From the NCBI GenBank assembly GCA_023231065.1, contig JALNWE010000039.1, positions 1 through 28,506 on the forward strand: a DNA stretch of 28,506 nucleotides. The letters run 5' to 3'. The notes beneath the pieces are model-generated. The model worked only from the letters and a program-made list of their open reading frames with translations, had not been told where the DNA came from and did no database searches. Source of the DNA: Bacteroidales bacterium. Lineage in GTDB: Bacteria > Bacteroidota > Bacteroidia > Bacteroidales > FEN-979. The stretch's first letter is position 1. The number at the start of each line of letters is the position of its first letter. Shown here one piece after another: positions 1 through 6,880 of the stretch. The translations under genes and the position numbers were made by a program.

Positions 1-300
1 TCCAATGCAATAAAATTTACACAGGAAAAAGGAAGTATTGTGGTTTCGGCAGCTTCAAAAAAACAATTTGTTGAGATATCGGTCACCGACAACGGTGTGG
101 GGATTTCCCAGGACAATATCGGGAAGATTTTCTCCATTGCAGGTAAACCCCCCGCCCGGGGAACAGCCGAAGAAAAAGGAAGCGGGCTTGGATTGATCTT
201 ATGTCGGGAATTTGTTGAAAAACATAGCGGCAGGATCTGGGCCGAAAGTGAACCGGGAAAGGGGAGCGCTTTTCGGTTTACCATGCCCATGGCTATATAG
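1..300 (+). CDS. Sensor histidine kinase, C-terminal fragment (HATPase_c)
   Basis: This is the last 99 codons of a gene that begins before the window. The reading frame is open from base 1 and its first residues, SNAIKFT, are the N box of a histidine kinase ATPase domain. The G1 box DNGVGI is at residues 30-35 of the fragment and the G2 box GSGLGL at 60-65. The closing segment around SGRIWAESEPGKGSAF is typical of two-component sensor kinases. The domain binds ATP for autophosphorylation of a histidine in the missing dimerisation region. Nothing follows the ATPase domain, so no receiver domain is fused at the C-terminus. The sensory input and the partner regulator lie outside the window. It could be a classical or a hybrid kinase. 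Family assignment is secure, the specific role is unknown. Confidence 0.93.
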   Translation, partial: SNAIKFTQEKGSIVVSAASKKQFVEISVTDNGVGISQDNIGKIFSIAGKPPARGTAEEKGSGLGLILCREFVEKHSGRIWAESEPGKGSAFRFTMPMAI

Positions 301-310
301 TATTTTTTTA

Positions 311-318
311 TACCTTTG
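311..318 (+). promoter_or_regulatory. Candidate -7 box for the acyl-CoA ligase gene
   Basis: TACCTTTG matches the Bacteroidota primary sigma -7 element TAnnTTTG exactly. It lies just after the kinase stop codon and would give a leader of roughly 70 nt before the ATG at 397. No convincing -33 TTTG is seen at the expected distance. Confidence 0.5.
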
Positions 319-396
319 CAATTGATTAATCGATAAGTTTACCTTCAATAGCGGTATTGTGGCAACCCTTGAAGAAGAACTTTCAGAAAGGGAACC

Positions 397-2040
397 ATGA
401 CAGAAAGTACCTGCTTGACTTTTCCGGCATTTTTTGCTTCTACACTAAATAATTTCAGTCAACGGGATGCGCTGACGATTGTTGGCGAAAAACCGCTTTC
501 CTATGCTGAGGTAAATAACAGGATCCGGTCATTGATGGCTTTTTTAGAACAATTAGGCATCAAATCCGGCGACAAAGTTGTTATCCTGGGCGCCAACCAG
601 CCAAACTGGGCGATTGCATATTATGCCATTACCTTTATGGGCGCCGTGGTCGTGCCGCTTCTCCCGGAATTTCTTACGGGTGAGATTGCTGCCCTGATCG
701 ATCATTCGGAAGCAAAAGCAATCTTTGTTTCTGAAAATTTATTGACAAAACTCAAAGATACCCGATCTAAGTTCCTGTGTAATATTTTAAAAATTGAAGA
801 TTTTTCCAGTTTGAATCCCTCTTTCGGCTCTCCGGTATTTGACCTGAATATAAAATCAGAAAAACAATATCAGGTGAAAGAAGACGATCTGGCCGCGATT
901 ATCTATACCTCTGGTACAACAGGAAAACCCAAAGGCGTTATGCTTTCGCACAAGAACATCTGTTTCACTGCTGTCAATGGCCATAAAATTCAGCCTATCA
1001 GCGAAACAGACCGGTTTTTGTCCATCCTGCCCCTTTCGCATACTTATGAAAACACATTGGGGCTGATCCTCCCTATGTATCGCGGGGCCTGTATTTATTA
1101 CCTTCGTAAGCCACCAACCCCCTCGATCCTCCTGCCGGCGTTACTTCTGGTCAGGCCAACAACGATGCTGACCGTACCCCTCATCATGGAAAAAATCTTC
1201 CGGTCAAAAATATTGCCTGAATTTACCGGTAACGCGGCAATGAGATTAATGTATAAAATTCCACCGGTAAGAAAATTATTGCACAGGATTGCCGGTAAGA
1301 AATTGATGGTAACCTTTGGCGGGGAATTGACTTTTTTCGGTGTTGGTGGCGCCAAACTCAATAAAACAGTGGAACGGTTCATGATCGAAGCAGGATTCCC
1401 TTATGCTATAGGCTATGGGCTTACCGAATGCGCCCCCCTGATAGCCGGCTTTAATCCCCAACATGCCCGGCTTCAAACAACCGGCCCTGCCTGCGAAGGA
1501 GTTGACCTGAAGATCCACCAACCGGATAAACGCACCGGTGAAGGTGAAATCTGGGCCAAAGGTCCGAATATCATGAAAGGATATTACAAAGAACCACAAT
1601 TGACCAGTGAAATCCTTAGTCCTGATGGCTGGTTCCGGACCGGCGACCTGGGCGTATTCGACAACAAAGGGAACCTCTCTATCAAAGGACGCATGAAAAG
1701 TGTTATCGTACGGTCCAACGGAGAAAATGTCTATCCCGAGGATATCGAATCGGTGATCAATAACTTTCAGCATGTGGTAGAATCATTGGTTATAGAAAAA
1801 AAAGGAAAACTGGTTGCCCTTGTACAGTTCAACCAGGAAGAAATCGCCCTCCGCTATCAATCATTAAAAAACGAAGTAGCCAGCCAGGCAGAACAAAAAA
1901 TAGAAGAACTTCGCGAGGAGTTACAGGACTACGTAAATGCCCGCGTCAATAAATGCCAGCAGGTCCAACTGGTCATTGCCCAAACCGATCCCTTCCAGAA
2001 AACAGCCACTCAAAAGATCAAAAGGTTTTTATATACCTGA
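397..2040 (+). CDS. Long-chain fatty acid--CoA ligase (AMP-forming)
   Basis: This is a 547-residue ANL-superfamily adenylate-forming enzyme. It would activate a fatty acid with ATP to an acyl-AMP and then transfer the acyl group to CoA at the cytoplasmic side of the membrane. The phosphate-binding motif YTSGTTGKPKG is at residues 170-180, GYGLTE at 339-344, TGDLG at 415-419 and the hinge region KGRMKSVIV near 430-438. The C-terminal TQKIKR carries the likely catalytic lysine, K540. The length is a little short of the roughly 600 residues usual for long-chain ligases. There is no signal peptide. The ATG follows a purine-rich AGAAAGGGAACC. It is preceded by its own -7 box and followed 91 nt later by the (p)ppGpp synthetase gene, which also has its own -7 box. 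Chain-length preference cannot be read from the sequence. Confidence 0.92.
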   Translation: MTESTCLTFPAFFASTLNNFSQRDALTIVGEKPLSYAEVNNRIRSLMAFLEQLGIKSGDKVVILGANQPNWAIAYYAITFMGAVVVPLLPEFLTGEIAALIDHSEAKAIFVSENLLTKLKDTRSKFLCNILKIEDFSSLNPSFGSPVFDLNIKSEKQYQVKEDDLAAIIYTSGTTGKPKGVMLSHKNICFTAVNGHKIQPISETDRFLSILPLSHTYENTLGLILPMYRGACIYYLRKPPTPSILLPALLLVRPTTMLTVPLIMEKIFRSKILPEFTGNAAMRLMYKIPPVRKLLHRIAGKKLMVTFGGELTFFGVGGAKLNKTVERFMIEAGFPYAIGYGLTECAPLIAGFNPQHARLQTTGPACEGVDLKIHQPDKRTGEGEIWAKGPNIMKGYYKEPQLTSEILSPDGWFRTGDLGVFDNKGNLSIKGRMKSVIVRSNGENVYPEDIESVINNFQHVVESLVIEKKGKLVALVQFNQEEIALRYQSLKNEVASQAEQKIEELREELQDYVNARVNKCQQVQLVIAQTDPFQKTATQKIKRFLYT

Positions 2041-2098
2041 AAGAATTGACGATTGACGGTTTACAAATCCCGGTTCAGCTTATTCAAAATATCTCCTT

Positions 2099-2106
2099 TA
2101 CCTTTG
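2099..2106 (+). promoter_or_regulatory. Candidate -7 box for the (p)ppGpp synthetase gene
   Basis: TACCTTTG is an exact TAnnTTTG match, the same eight bases as upstream of the acyl-CoA ligase. It would give a leader of about 20 nt before the ATG at 2132. No clear -33 element is visible. Confidence 0.5.
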
Positions 2107-2131
2107 CGTTTGTTTGTGAACCCGTTATCTC

Positions 2132-4066
2132 ATGATGAACACGCTTCAAGACCCATTTTCCGGTGATTTTACCCTCGAAAATTTACTTGAATATGAGGAA
2201 CTAAGCCGGGATAGGACCATCCTCCGGAAAGCTTTTGCCTTGATGCTTAATCATATTGACATGGGGGAGGATGACGACCACGCCCAGATGGTATTGGATA
2301 CGGCCAGGATTATTTTAGAAGACCTGAACCTGGGGGCGGAATCAGTCCAGTGCCTGATGCTTAAAAATCTGGCCGATAAAGGAATCCTCACTCCGGCAGC
2401 GATTGAGATCGAATTTGGCAAGCCGGTCAGGGAACTGATCGATGGGATACATAAGCTCGAACGCGTTGATACTAAAAAATACAACACCAACCGCGAAAAT
2501 TTTATCGGGTTATTGCTTACCCTTTCCCCGGATATCAGGGTTCTACTAATCCGGCTTGGGATGCGGCTTTACGATATGCGTCACCTTTCCGGATATGCTT
2601 CCGAAAAACAAGGTCAGATCGCCGGAGAGACTAAAGCGCTCTATATCCCGATTACCCATCGGCTTGGCCTTTACCGGATCAAGCATGAATTAGAGGATAG
2701 GGTAATGCGTTTTACTGACCTGAAAACCTATGGGCTGATTGAACAGAAATTGGCCGAAACCCGCACCGGACGGGAACAATATTTTGCCGACTTTATCCAG
2801 CCCATTGAAAGCAGGTTAATTGAGAACGGATTCGATTGCGAAATCAAGGGCCGGGTCAAATCGATCCCTTCCATTTATCGGAAAATGCAAACCCAAAAGG
2901 TTGAATTTGAAAAGGTTTACGATCTGTTCGCCATCCGGATCATCCTTAATCATACCCTCGAAAACGAAGCCGCCGATTGCTGGAAGATCTATTCATTAGT
3001 GACCGATATCTATACGCCAAATCCCCGCCGTTTACGCGACTGGATCTCTTTTCCTAAACCAACGGGGTATGAATCCCTTCATACTACAGTCATTGGTCCT
3101 CAGGGACGCTGGGTGGAAGTTCAGATCCGGACCCGGCGTATGGACGAAATTGCAGAAAAAGGTTATGCCGCTCACTGGAAATATAAAACCGGCGACAGGA
3201 CTGCGATAAAAACGGATATGTACGCTGAAATCAGGGAGATGCTGGAAAATCCCACCCAGGTATCCCTTGAAAAATCGATCAGTCGTGAGAAAAAGGCACT
3301 CTATTCCGACGAAATCTTCATTTTTACCCCGACCGGGGATTTGAAAAAAATGAAATTAGGTTACTCTGTCCTCGATTTTGCTTTTGAAATCCATACTGAG
3401 ATCGGATCTTCCTGTACTGGAGCCATGGTGAACGGTAAAATGGTCCCCCTCCGCTATATTCTTCAAAACGGAGATACGGTAAAAATCCTCACCGCCAAAA
3501 ACCAAAAGCCCAACCCGGGCTGGCTGGAGATTGCAAAAAGCCCTCGTAACATAGCCCGTATTAAGCATGCCCTGAAGATGGAATCATACAAAGAAGCCGA
3601 CTGGGGCAAGGAAATTATCAAGAATAAGGTCCTTCAGCACGGATATGAATTTACCGATCCTGTCATCAATAAATTAGTCGTTTATTTTAATTGTGAAAAC
3701 ATCCTGGAACTCTACCAGCGTTTTGGCGAAGGGAAAGCCGACCCGTTAAAAATCAAAAAAGCATTACAGGAACCGTTGCAGGAACCTGTTCCAATGGTTC
3801 CCCCGAAAGAAGAGACTTTCCCGGAAACGGTTTCCAATGTTATGGCCGGTAAAGATGATTATGTGATCATCGACCCTAAAATAAAATCGTTACATTACCA
3901 GTTTGCCCGGTGTTGCCATCCTTCCCCAGGTGATCCGATCTTTGCTTTTGTCAGCATCACCCAGGGGATCAAAATACATAAAACCACCTGTTCCAATGCC
4001 CATCAACTTGTAACCCGATATCCTTACCGGATTTTAGAAGCCCGCTGGAAATCCGGTAAACCTTAA
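2132..4066 (+). CDS. relA: RelA/SpoT-type (p)ppGpp synthetase with degenerate hydrolase domain
   Basis: This is a 644-residue long RSH protein, which transfers pyrophosphate from ATP to GDP or GTP to make the stringent-response alarmone. The N-terminal HD hydrolase fold is present (about residues 30-190) but inactive-looking: the catalytic His-Asp pair is replaced by K78-N79, and the usual ADRLHNMR motif reads GMRLYDMR at 143-150. The synthetase domain looks intact: GRVKSIPSIYRKM at 240-252, D264 in VYDLFAIR, GYESLH at 312-317 and VEVQIRT at 328-334. A TGS domain spans about 390-455 and a zinc-finger-like region contains C594, C595, H596 and C620. The protein stops about 24 residues later, so the C-terminal ACT/RRM domain of RelA and Rel is missing. 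The start could be M1 or M2. A separate hydrolase-competent RSH would be expected elsewhere in the genome. Confidence 0.9.
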   Translation: MMNTLQDPFSGDFTLENLLEYEELSRDRTILRKAFALMLNHIDMGEDDDHAQMVLDTARIILEDLNLGAESVQCLMLKNLADKGILTPAAIEIEFGKPVRELIDGIHKLERVDTKKYNTNRENFIGLLLTLSPDIRVLLIRLGMRLYDMRHLSGYASEKQGQIAGETKALYIPITHRLGLYRIKHELEDRVMRFTDLKTYGLIEQKLAETRTGREQYFADFIQPIESRLIENGFDCEIKGRVKSIPSIYRKMQTQKVEFEKVYDLFAIRIILNHTLENEAADCWKIYSLVTDIYTPNPRRLRDWISFPKPTGYESLHTTVIGPQGRWVEVQIRTRRMDEIAEKGYAAHWKYKTGDRTAIKTDMYAEIREMLENPTQVSLEKSISREKKALYSDEIFIFTPTGDLKKMKLGYSVLDFAFEIHTEIGSSCTGAMVNGKMVPLRYILQNGDTVKILTAKNQKPNPGWLEIAKSPRNIARIKHALKMESYKEADWGKEIIKNKVLQHGYEFTDPVINKLVVYFNCENILELYQRFGEGKADPLKIKKALQEPLQEPVPMVPPKEETFPETVSNVMAGKDDYVIIDPKIKSLHYQFARCCHPSPGDPIFAFVSITQGIKIHKTTCSNAHQLVTRYPYRILEARWKSGKP

Positions 4067-4097
4067 TTTCTTCTGGAGTATTAAGGTTCAGATCTTT

Positions 4098-4131
4098 AAA
4101 AAAAAGAGGCTGTCTTTTTCAAGACAGCCTC
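4098..4131 (-). terminator. Rho-independent terminator of the cold-shock gene
   Basis: An 11-bp perfect stem (4106-4116 with 4121-4131, core GAGGCTGTCTT) closes a four-base loop. Read on the - strand it is followed by eight T residues (4105-4098). It starts 27 nt past the cold-shock stop codon. On the + strand the stem is not followed by a T tract, so it probably does little for the converging (p)ppGpp synthetase gene. Confidence 0.88.
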
Positions 4132-4157
4132 CAGGATAAAAATCGTTTTCGGTTAAG

Positions 4158-4349
4158 CTATACAAGTTTAACATTTACTGCATTTAATCCTTTTTTACCT
4201 TCGGTCAGGTCGAATGTTACTTCGTCATTTTCCCGGATACGGTCAATTAAACCAGAGGCATGAACGAAATATTCTTTGCCTGTCTCGGAGTCCATAATAA
4301 ATCCAAATCCTTTTGACTCATTAAAGAATTTTACTTTTCCATTTTTCAT
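4158..4349 (-). CDS. Cold-shock domain protein (CspA family)
   Basis: This 63-residue protein is a single cold-shock domain, a five-stranded OB-fold barrel that binds single-stranded RNA and DNA without sequence specificity and acts as an RNA chaperone in the cytoplasm. RNP1 is KGFGFI at residues 13-18 and RNP2 is YFVHAS at 27-32. The length equals a bare domain, slightly under the 66-70 residues of the Escherichia coli and Bacillus proteins. It lies 90 bp downstream of a DEAD-box helicase on the same strand, has its own candidate promoter (4379-4412) and a strong terminator, so it can be expressed alone or at the end of a helicase transcript. The leader from its own promoter would be about 20 nt, too short for the long cold-responsive leader known from E. 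coli cspA. Confidence 0.95.
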   Translation of the reverse strand: MKNGKVKFFNESKGFGFIMDSETGKEYFVHASGLIDRIRENDEVTFDLTEGKKGLNAVNVKLV

Positions 4350-4378
4350 AATGATAATGTAATTAAAAATAATATTTG

Positions 4379-4412
4379 CAAATTTAGGGATAAAAAGTAT
4401 CGAAATGACAAA
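4379..4412 (-). promoter_or_regulatory. Candidate promoter of the cold-shock gene
   Basis: On the - strand TAAATTTG (4386-4379) matches TAnnTTTG, with TTTG (4412-4409) upstream at a 22-nt spacing, slightly longer than typical. The predicted transcript start leaves a leader of about 20 nt. Confidence 0.55.
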
Positions 4413-4439
4413 AAGAAGAAAAAAACTTCCCGATTTATA

Positions 4440-5636
4440 TTATTTACGGCGAAAATCCCTTTTCCGATACTCTTTTTTATCTGTTTTGGGTTGATAAACG
4501 GGGCCGTTTCCAAGATGGAGCGGAAGGGCGCCTTTATAAACCGGTTTCCCAAGCATGGTTTCGATATCAAGAAATTTCCGTTGCTCTTTTTCCCCGATCA
4601 GGGTGATGGCAGCCCCTTTTGATTGGGCGCGGGCGGTCCGTCCGATACGGTGAATGTAATCTTCCCCGTCGTTTGGGACATCGAAATTGATGACCAGGTC
4701 AATATCTTCGATATCAATGCCCCTTGATACGATATCGGTGGCTACCAGGATGGATAATTCCTTGTTCCTGAAACGCATCAACACTTTTTCGCGGGCTGAC
4801 TGATCAAGATCAGAATGAATCTCTTCAGCCTGGAGCCCCAGCTTTTTCAGCGTTGCGCTCACCTGCCGGGTCTTGCTCTTGGTGGAACAAAAGATCAGGA
4901 TACTCCGGAGGTGGATATCTTTTAGCAGGTATTGGACCAGAGGGATTTTTTGGATATCATAGACCAAATATGCCATCTGAAGTATGTTATCGGCCGGCTT
5001 TGAAACAGCGATATTGACCTCAACCGGATCTTTCAATATCTTCCGGGCTAATACAAGCATCTCCCGTGGCATGGTGGCCCCGAACAGCAGGTTTTGCCTT
5101 TTTTCAGGCACGTATGAAATAATTTTCAGAATATCGTCGTGAAATCCCATATCAAGCATACGGTCGGCCTCATCAAGGATCAGATAACGGAGCTTCGATA
5201 GATCAACATAGCCCATGTTCAGATGAGCGATCATCCGTCCGGGCGTACAAATCACCATGTCGGCCCCATTCGCCAGCGCTTGTCTTTCACGGGAAAATGA
5301 AGCCCCATCGGTTCCGCCGTAAACCGGAATAGAACTCACCGGGGTAAAATAGGAAATTCCTTCCATTTGCTGGTCAATCTGCATGGCCAATTCACGGGTC
5401 GGGACAATGATCAAGGCTTTGATCGCTTCGTCATGCGGCGCGCTGATGATATTCTGAATGAGGGGAAGCAGAAAGGCTGCTGTTTTCCCTGTGCCGGTCT
5501 GTGCCGACCCGATCAGGTCTTTTCCTGATAAAATAGCTGGAATGGCTTTTTCCTGTATGGGTGTAGCAGTTGTATATCCCAGGGCTTCTATGCCTTCCAC
5601 CAACGACCCGTCAAAACCAAATTCGTGAAATGTCAA
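4440..5636 (-). CDS. DEAD-box ATP-dependent RNA helicase (RhlE-like), TTG start
   Basis: This is a 398-residue two-domain RNA helicase. Motifs in order: Q motif with F7 and PIQ at 26-28, motif I AQTGTGKT at 45-52, PTREL at 79-83, TPGR at 131-134, DEAD at 155-158, motif III GAT at 186-188 in place of the usual SAT, ATDIVSRGIDI at 299-309 and HRIGRTAR at 329-336. A short basic tail (KKEYRKRDFRRK) ends the protein, a common RNA-binding feature. The start must be TTG at 5636: an in-frame stop lies two codons upstream, and the next methionine (M85) is beyond motif I. A -7 box sits 17 bases upstream of that TTG, so the leader would be only about 10 nt. The cold-shock gene follows 90 bp downstream, which suggests a role in RNA unwinding at low temperature or ribosome assembly. 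RhlE-like is a family-level guess. Confidence 0.93.
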   Translation of the reverse strand: MTFHEFGFDGSLVEGIEALGYTTATPIQEKAIPAILSGKDLIGSAQTGTGKTAAFLLPLIQNIISAPHDEAIKALIIVPTRELAMQIDQQMEGISYFTPVSSIPVYGGTDGASFSRERQALANGADMVICTPGRMIAHLNMGYVDLSKLRYLILDEADRMLDMGFHDDILKIISYVPEKRQNLLFGATMPREMLVLARKILKDPVEVNIAVSKPADNILQMAYLVYDIQKIPLVQYLLKDIHLRSILIFCSTKSKTRQVSATLKKLGLQAEEIHSDLDQSAREKVLMRFRNKELSILVATDIVSRGIDIEDIDLVINFDVPNDGEDYIHRIGRTARAQSKGAAITLIGEKEQRKFLDIETMLGKPVYKGALPLHLGNGPVYQPKTDKKEYRKRDFRRK

Positions 5637-5652
5637 ATTTTAAAAATATTTA

Positions 5653-5660
5653 CAAATATA
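5653..5660 (-). promoter_or_regulatory. Candidate -7 box for the DEAD-box helicase gene
   Basis: TATATTTG on the - strand is an exact TAnnTTTG match. It lies so close to the TTG start at 5636 that the transcript would have a leader of about 10 nt. No well-spaced -33 element is seen. Confidence 0.5.
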
Positions 5661-6089
5661 ATGATTTTTCGGGTAACAATTTGCATTCCGGCTGAAATGA
5701 ATGAACCAACGAATCAATGAATGGGACAATAGGCCAGCAATTATATTTAAAAACAATATTTGAGATGAAGGGGATTTTTATAAAAAATGATTATCTTTAG
5801 CGTTTCAATTACAAATCGTATGAACCATCGGTTTAATAAAATTTTCCCTATTTCTCTTTTCGTTCCCCTAAAATTGACCCCCTCGTCTATGTCTTGCCTA
5901 AGTCTCCTCTAAGCCTTTTCTAACTGATAATTAGTTTTCCATTATTTAACTATCAGGCTCAATCTGGAAGTTTGCCCACATAAAGAAATTGCCCTTTTGA
6001 ACATCCCATTCTTAGGTCGTGTCGCCCGACAAAGCCATGACCCTGGCATAAAAACATCCACAGCGCCATGCCTGATATAGCACCCCCAG
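5661..6089. other. Intergenic stretch without a recognisable gene
   Basis: About 430 bases between two - strand genes. I find no convincing coding region, tRNA or strong hairpin. The only short frame with an ATG that I noted is 30 codons at 5820-5912 (+), with neither a good promoter nor a ribosome binding site. The segment 5870-5940 is pyrimidine-rich on the + strand. The stretch may be a decayed gene or the 3' untranslated region of the kinase-like gene. Confidence 0.4.
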
Positions 6090-6779
6090 TTACACCGTTT
6101 TTTTAGCCTTCATCAGCCCCATGATCGTTTGGACAATTTGTTCTTTAGTAAGTGTACTGCAGTTAAAATGTAGGTCAAAGAGATAGGGATGGAATTTATG
6201 GCCATACATCAGTTCGATGAGGGCTGTCCGTTTTTTATCGGTATCATGGGCCAGTTTTAAAGCTTCATCTGCATTGACATCGCGAAGTTTGCAAATTTCC
6301 GGGATCCTCCATTCAATAGGGGCTTGTAAACGCACATGAATGGCGTTGGGATGGTTATGCAATACGCCAACGCTGCCCCTTCCCGCAATCACAAAATGCC
6401 CATGCTGGGCCATGGCGCTGATAATGTTGGTAATGGTATGCCTGATCCGGTGACTGCTCACATAACCCGGAGTGAAAGAGACCAACACATCTTCGAGGAG
6501 CCCTTTACCGACAGAGCTCATAAAATAATTCAGGTCATTGGTTTGGATATTAAGTTCATTGGCTGCTGATTCCACCAATTCTTTGTTGATAAAGCGCCAT
6601 TTTATGACCGGGGCCGATACCAAAACCTTATTCAGGGTGTCGGTCAACATTTGACCAATGGGTTTTGAAGGACAACCAAACTCCCTGGAAATTGTCACTA
6701 CAGGGCCTGAACCTGTTGTTTTTCCAACTTCCGGTTCCCGCAATGCCCGCTCAATGTAAAAACGCAGGAGATTTTCCAT
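6090..6779 (-). CDS. Cytidylate kinase-like family protein
   Basis: This 229-residue protein resembles the cytidylate-kinase-like P-loop family (Pfam Cytidylate_kin2 type) and is not the housekeeping Cmk. The N-terminal VVTISREFGCPSKPIGQML (27-45) corresponds to the family's strand, loop and helix. In the best-known members the loop reads like GSGGREIG, here it is GCPSKPIG, lacking the standard GxxxxGK[ST] Walker A. VIAGRGS at 130-136, DTDKKR at 179-184 and FDLHFNCSTL at 201-210 match later family blocks, including the arginine-bearing lid region. The substrate is unknown, and the protein may phosphorylate a small molecule or have lost kinase activity. There is no signal peptide. It has its own promoter (6810-6841) and a strong Shine-Dalgarno sequence that fixes the ATG. 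Confidence 0.82.
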   Translation of the reverse strand: MENLLRFYIERALREPEVGKTTGSGPVVTISREFGCPSKPIGQMLTDTLNKVLVSAPVIKWRFINKELVESAANELNIQTNDLNYFMSSVGKGLLEDVLVSFTPGYVSSHRIRHTITNIISAMAQHGHFVIAGRGSVGVLHNHPNAIHVRLQAPIEWRIPEICKLRDVNADEALKLAHDTDKKRTALIELMYGHKFHPYLFDLHFNCSTLTKEQIVQTIMGLMKAKKTV

Positions 6780-6784
6780 AATTT

Positions 6785-6792
6785 CCTCCTTT
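6785..6792 (-). promoter_or_regulatory. Strong Shine-Dalgarno sequence
   Basis: AAAGGAGG on the - strand lies 5 nt before the ATG of the cytidylate-kinase-like gene. Most other genes in this window lack such a site, as is usual in Bacteroidota, so this one stands out and supports the chosen start. Confidence 0.8.
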
Positions 6793-6809
6793 CAAAAGGT
6801 CTGTTTATA

Positions 6810-6841
6810 CAAATTTACAAAAGAATAACAGCAATTGCAAA
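6810..6841 (-). promoter_or_regulatory. Promoter of the cytidylate-kinase-like gene
   Basis: On the - strand TTTG (6841-6838) is followed after 20 nt by TAAATTTG (6817-6810), a near-perfect Bacteroidota TTTG/TAnnTTTG promoter. The leader would be about 25 nt. It separates this gene from the efflux operon that ends at 6881. Confidence 0.72.
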
Positions 6842-6880
6842 AGAAACTGTAAAAAGGATGGGGGATGAAATTTAAAACCG

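Noticed and set aside
4106..4131. Hairpin considered as terminator of the (p)ppGpp synthetase gene on the + strand.
   Set aside because: The T tract follows the stem only on the - strand. It fits the cold-shock gene.
5820..5912. A 30-codon + strand frame starting with ATG in the gap left of the kinase-like gene.
   Set aside because: It has no ribosome binding site, its upstream TATCTTTA misses the last base of the promoter element, and the composition is not protein-like.
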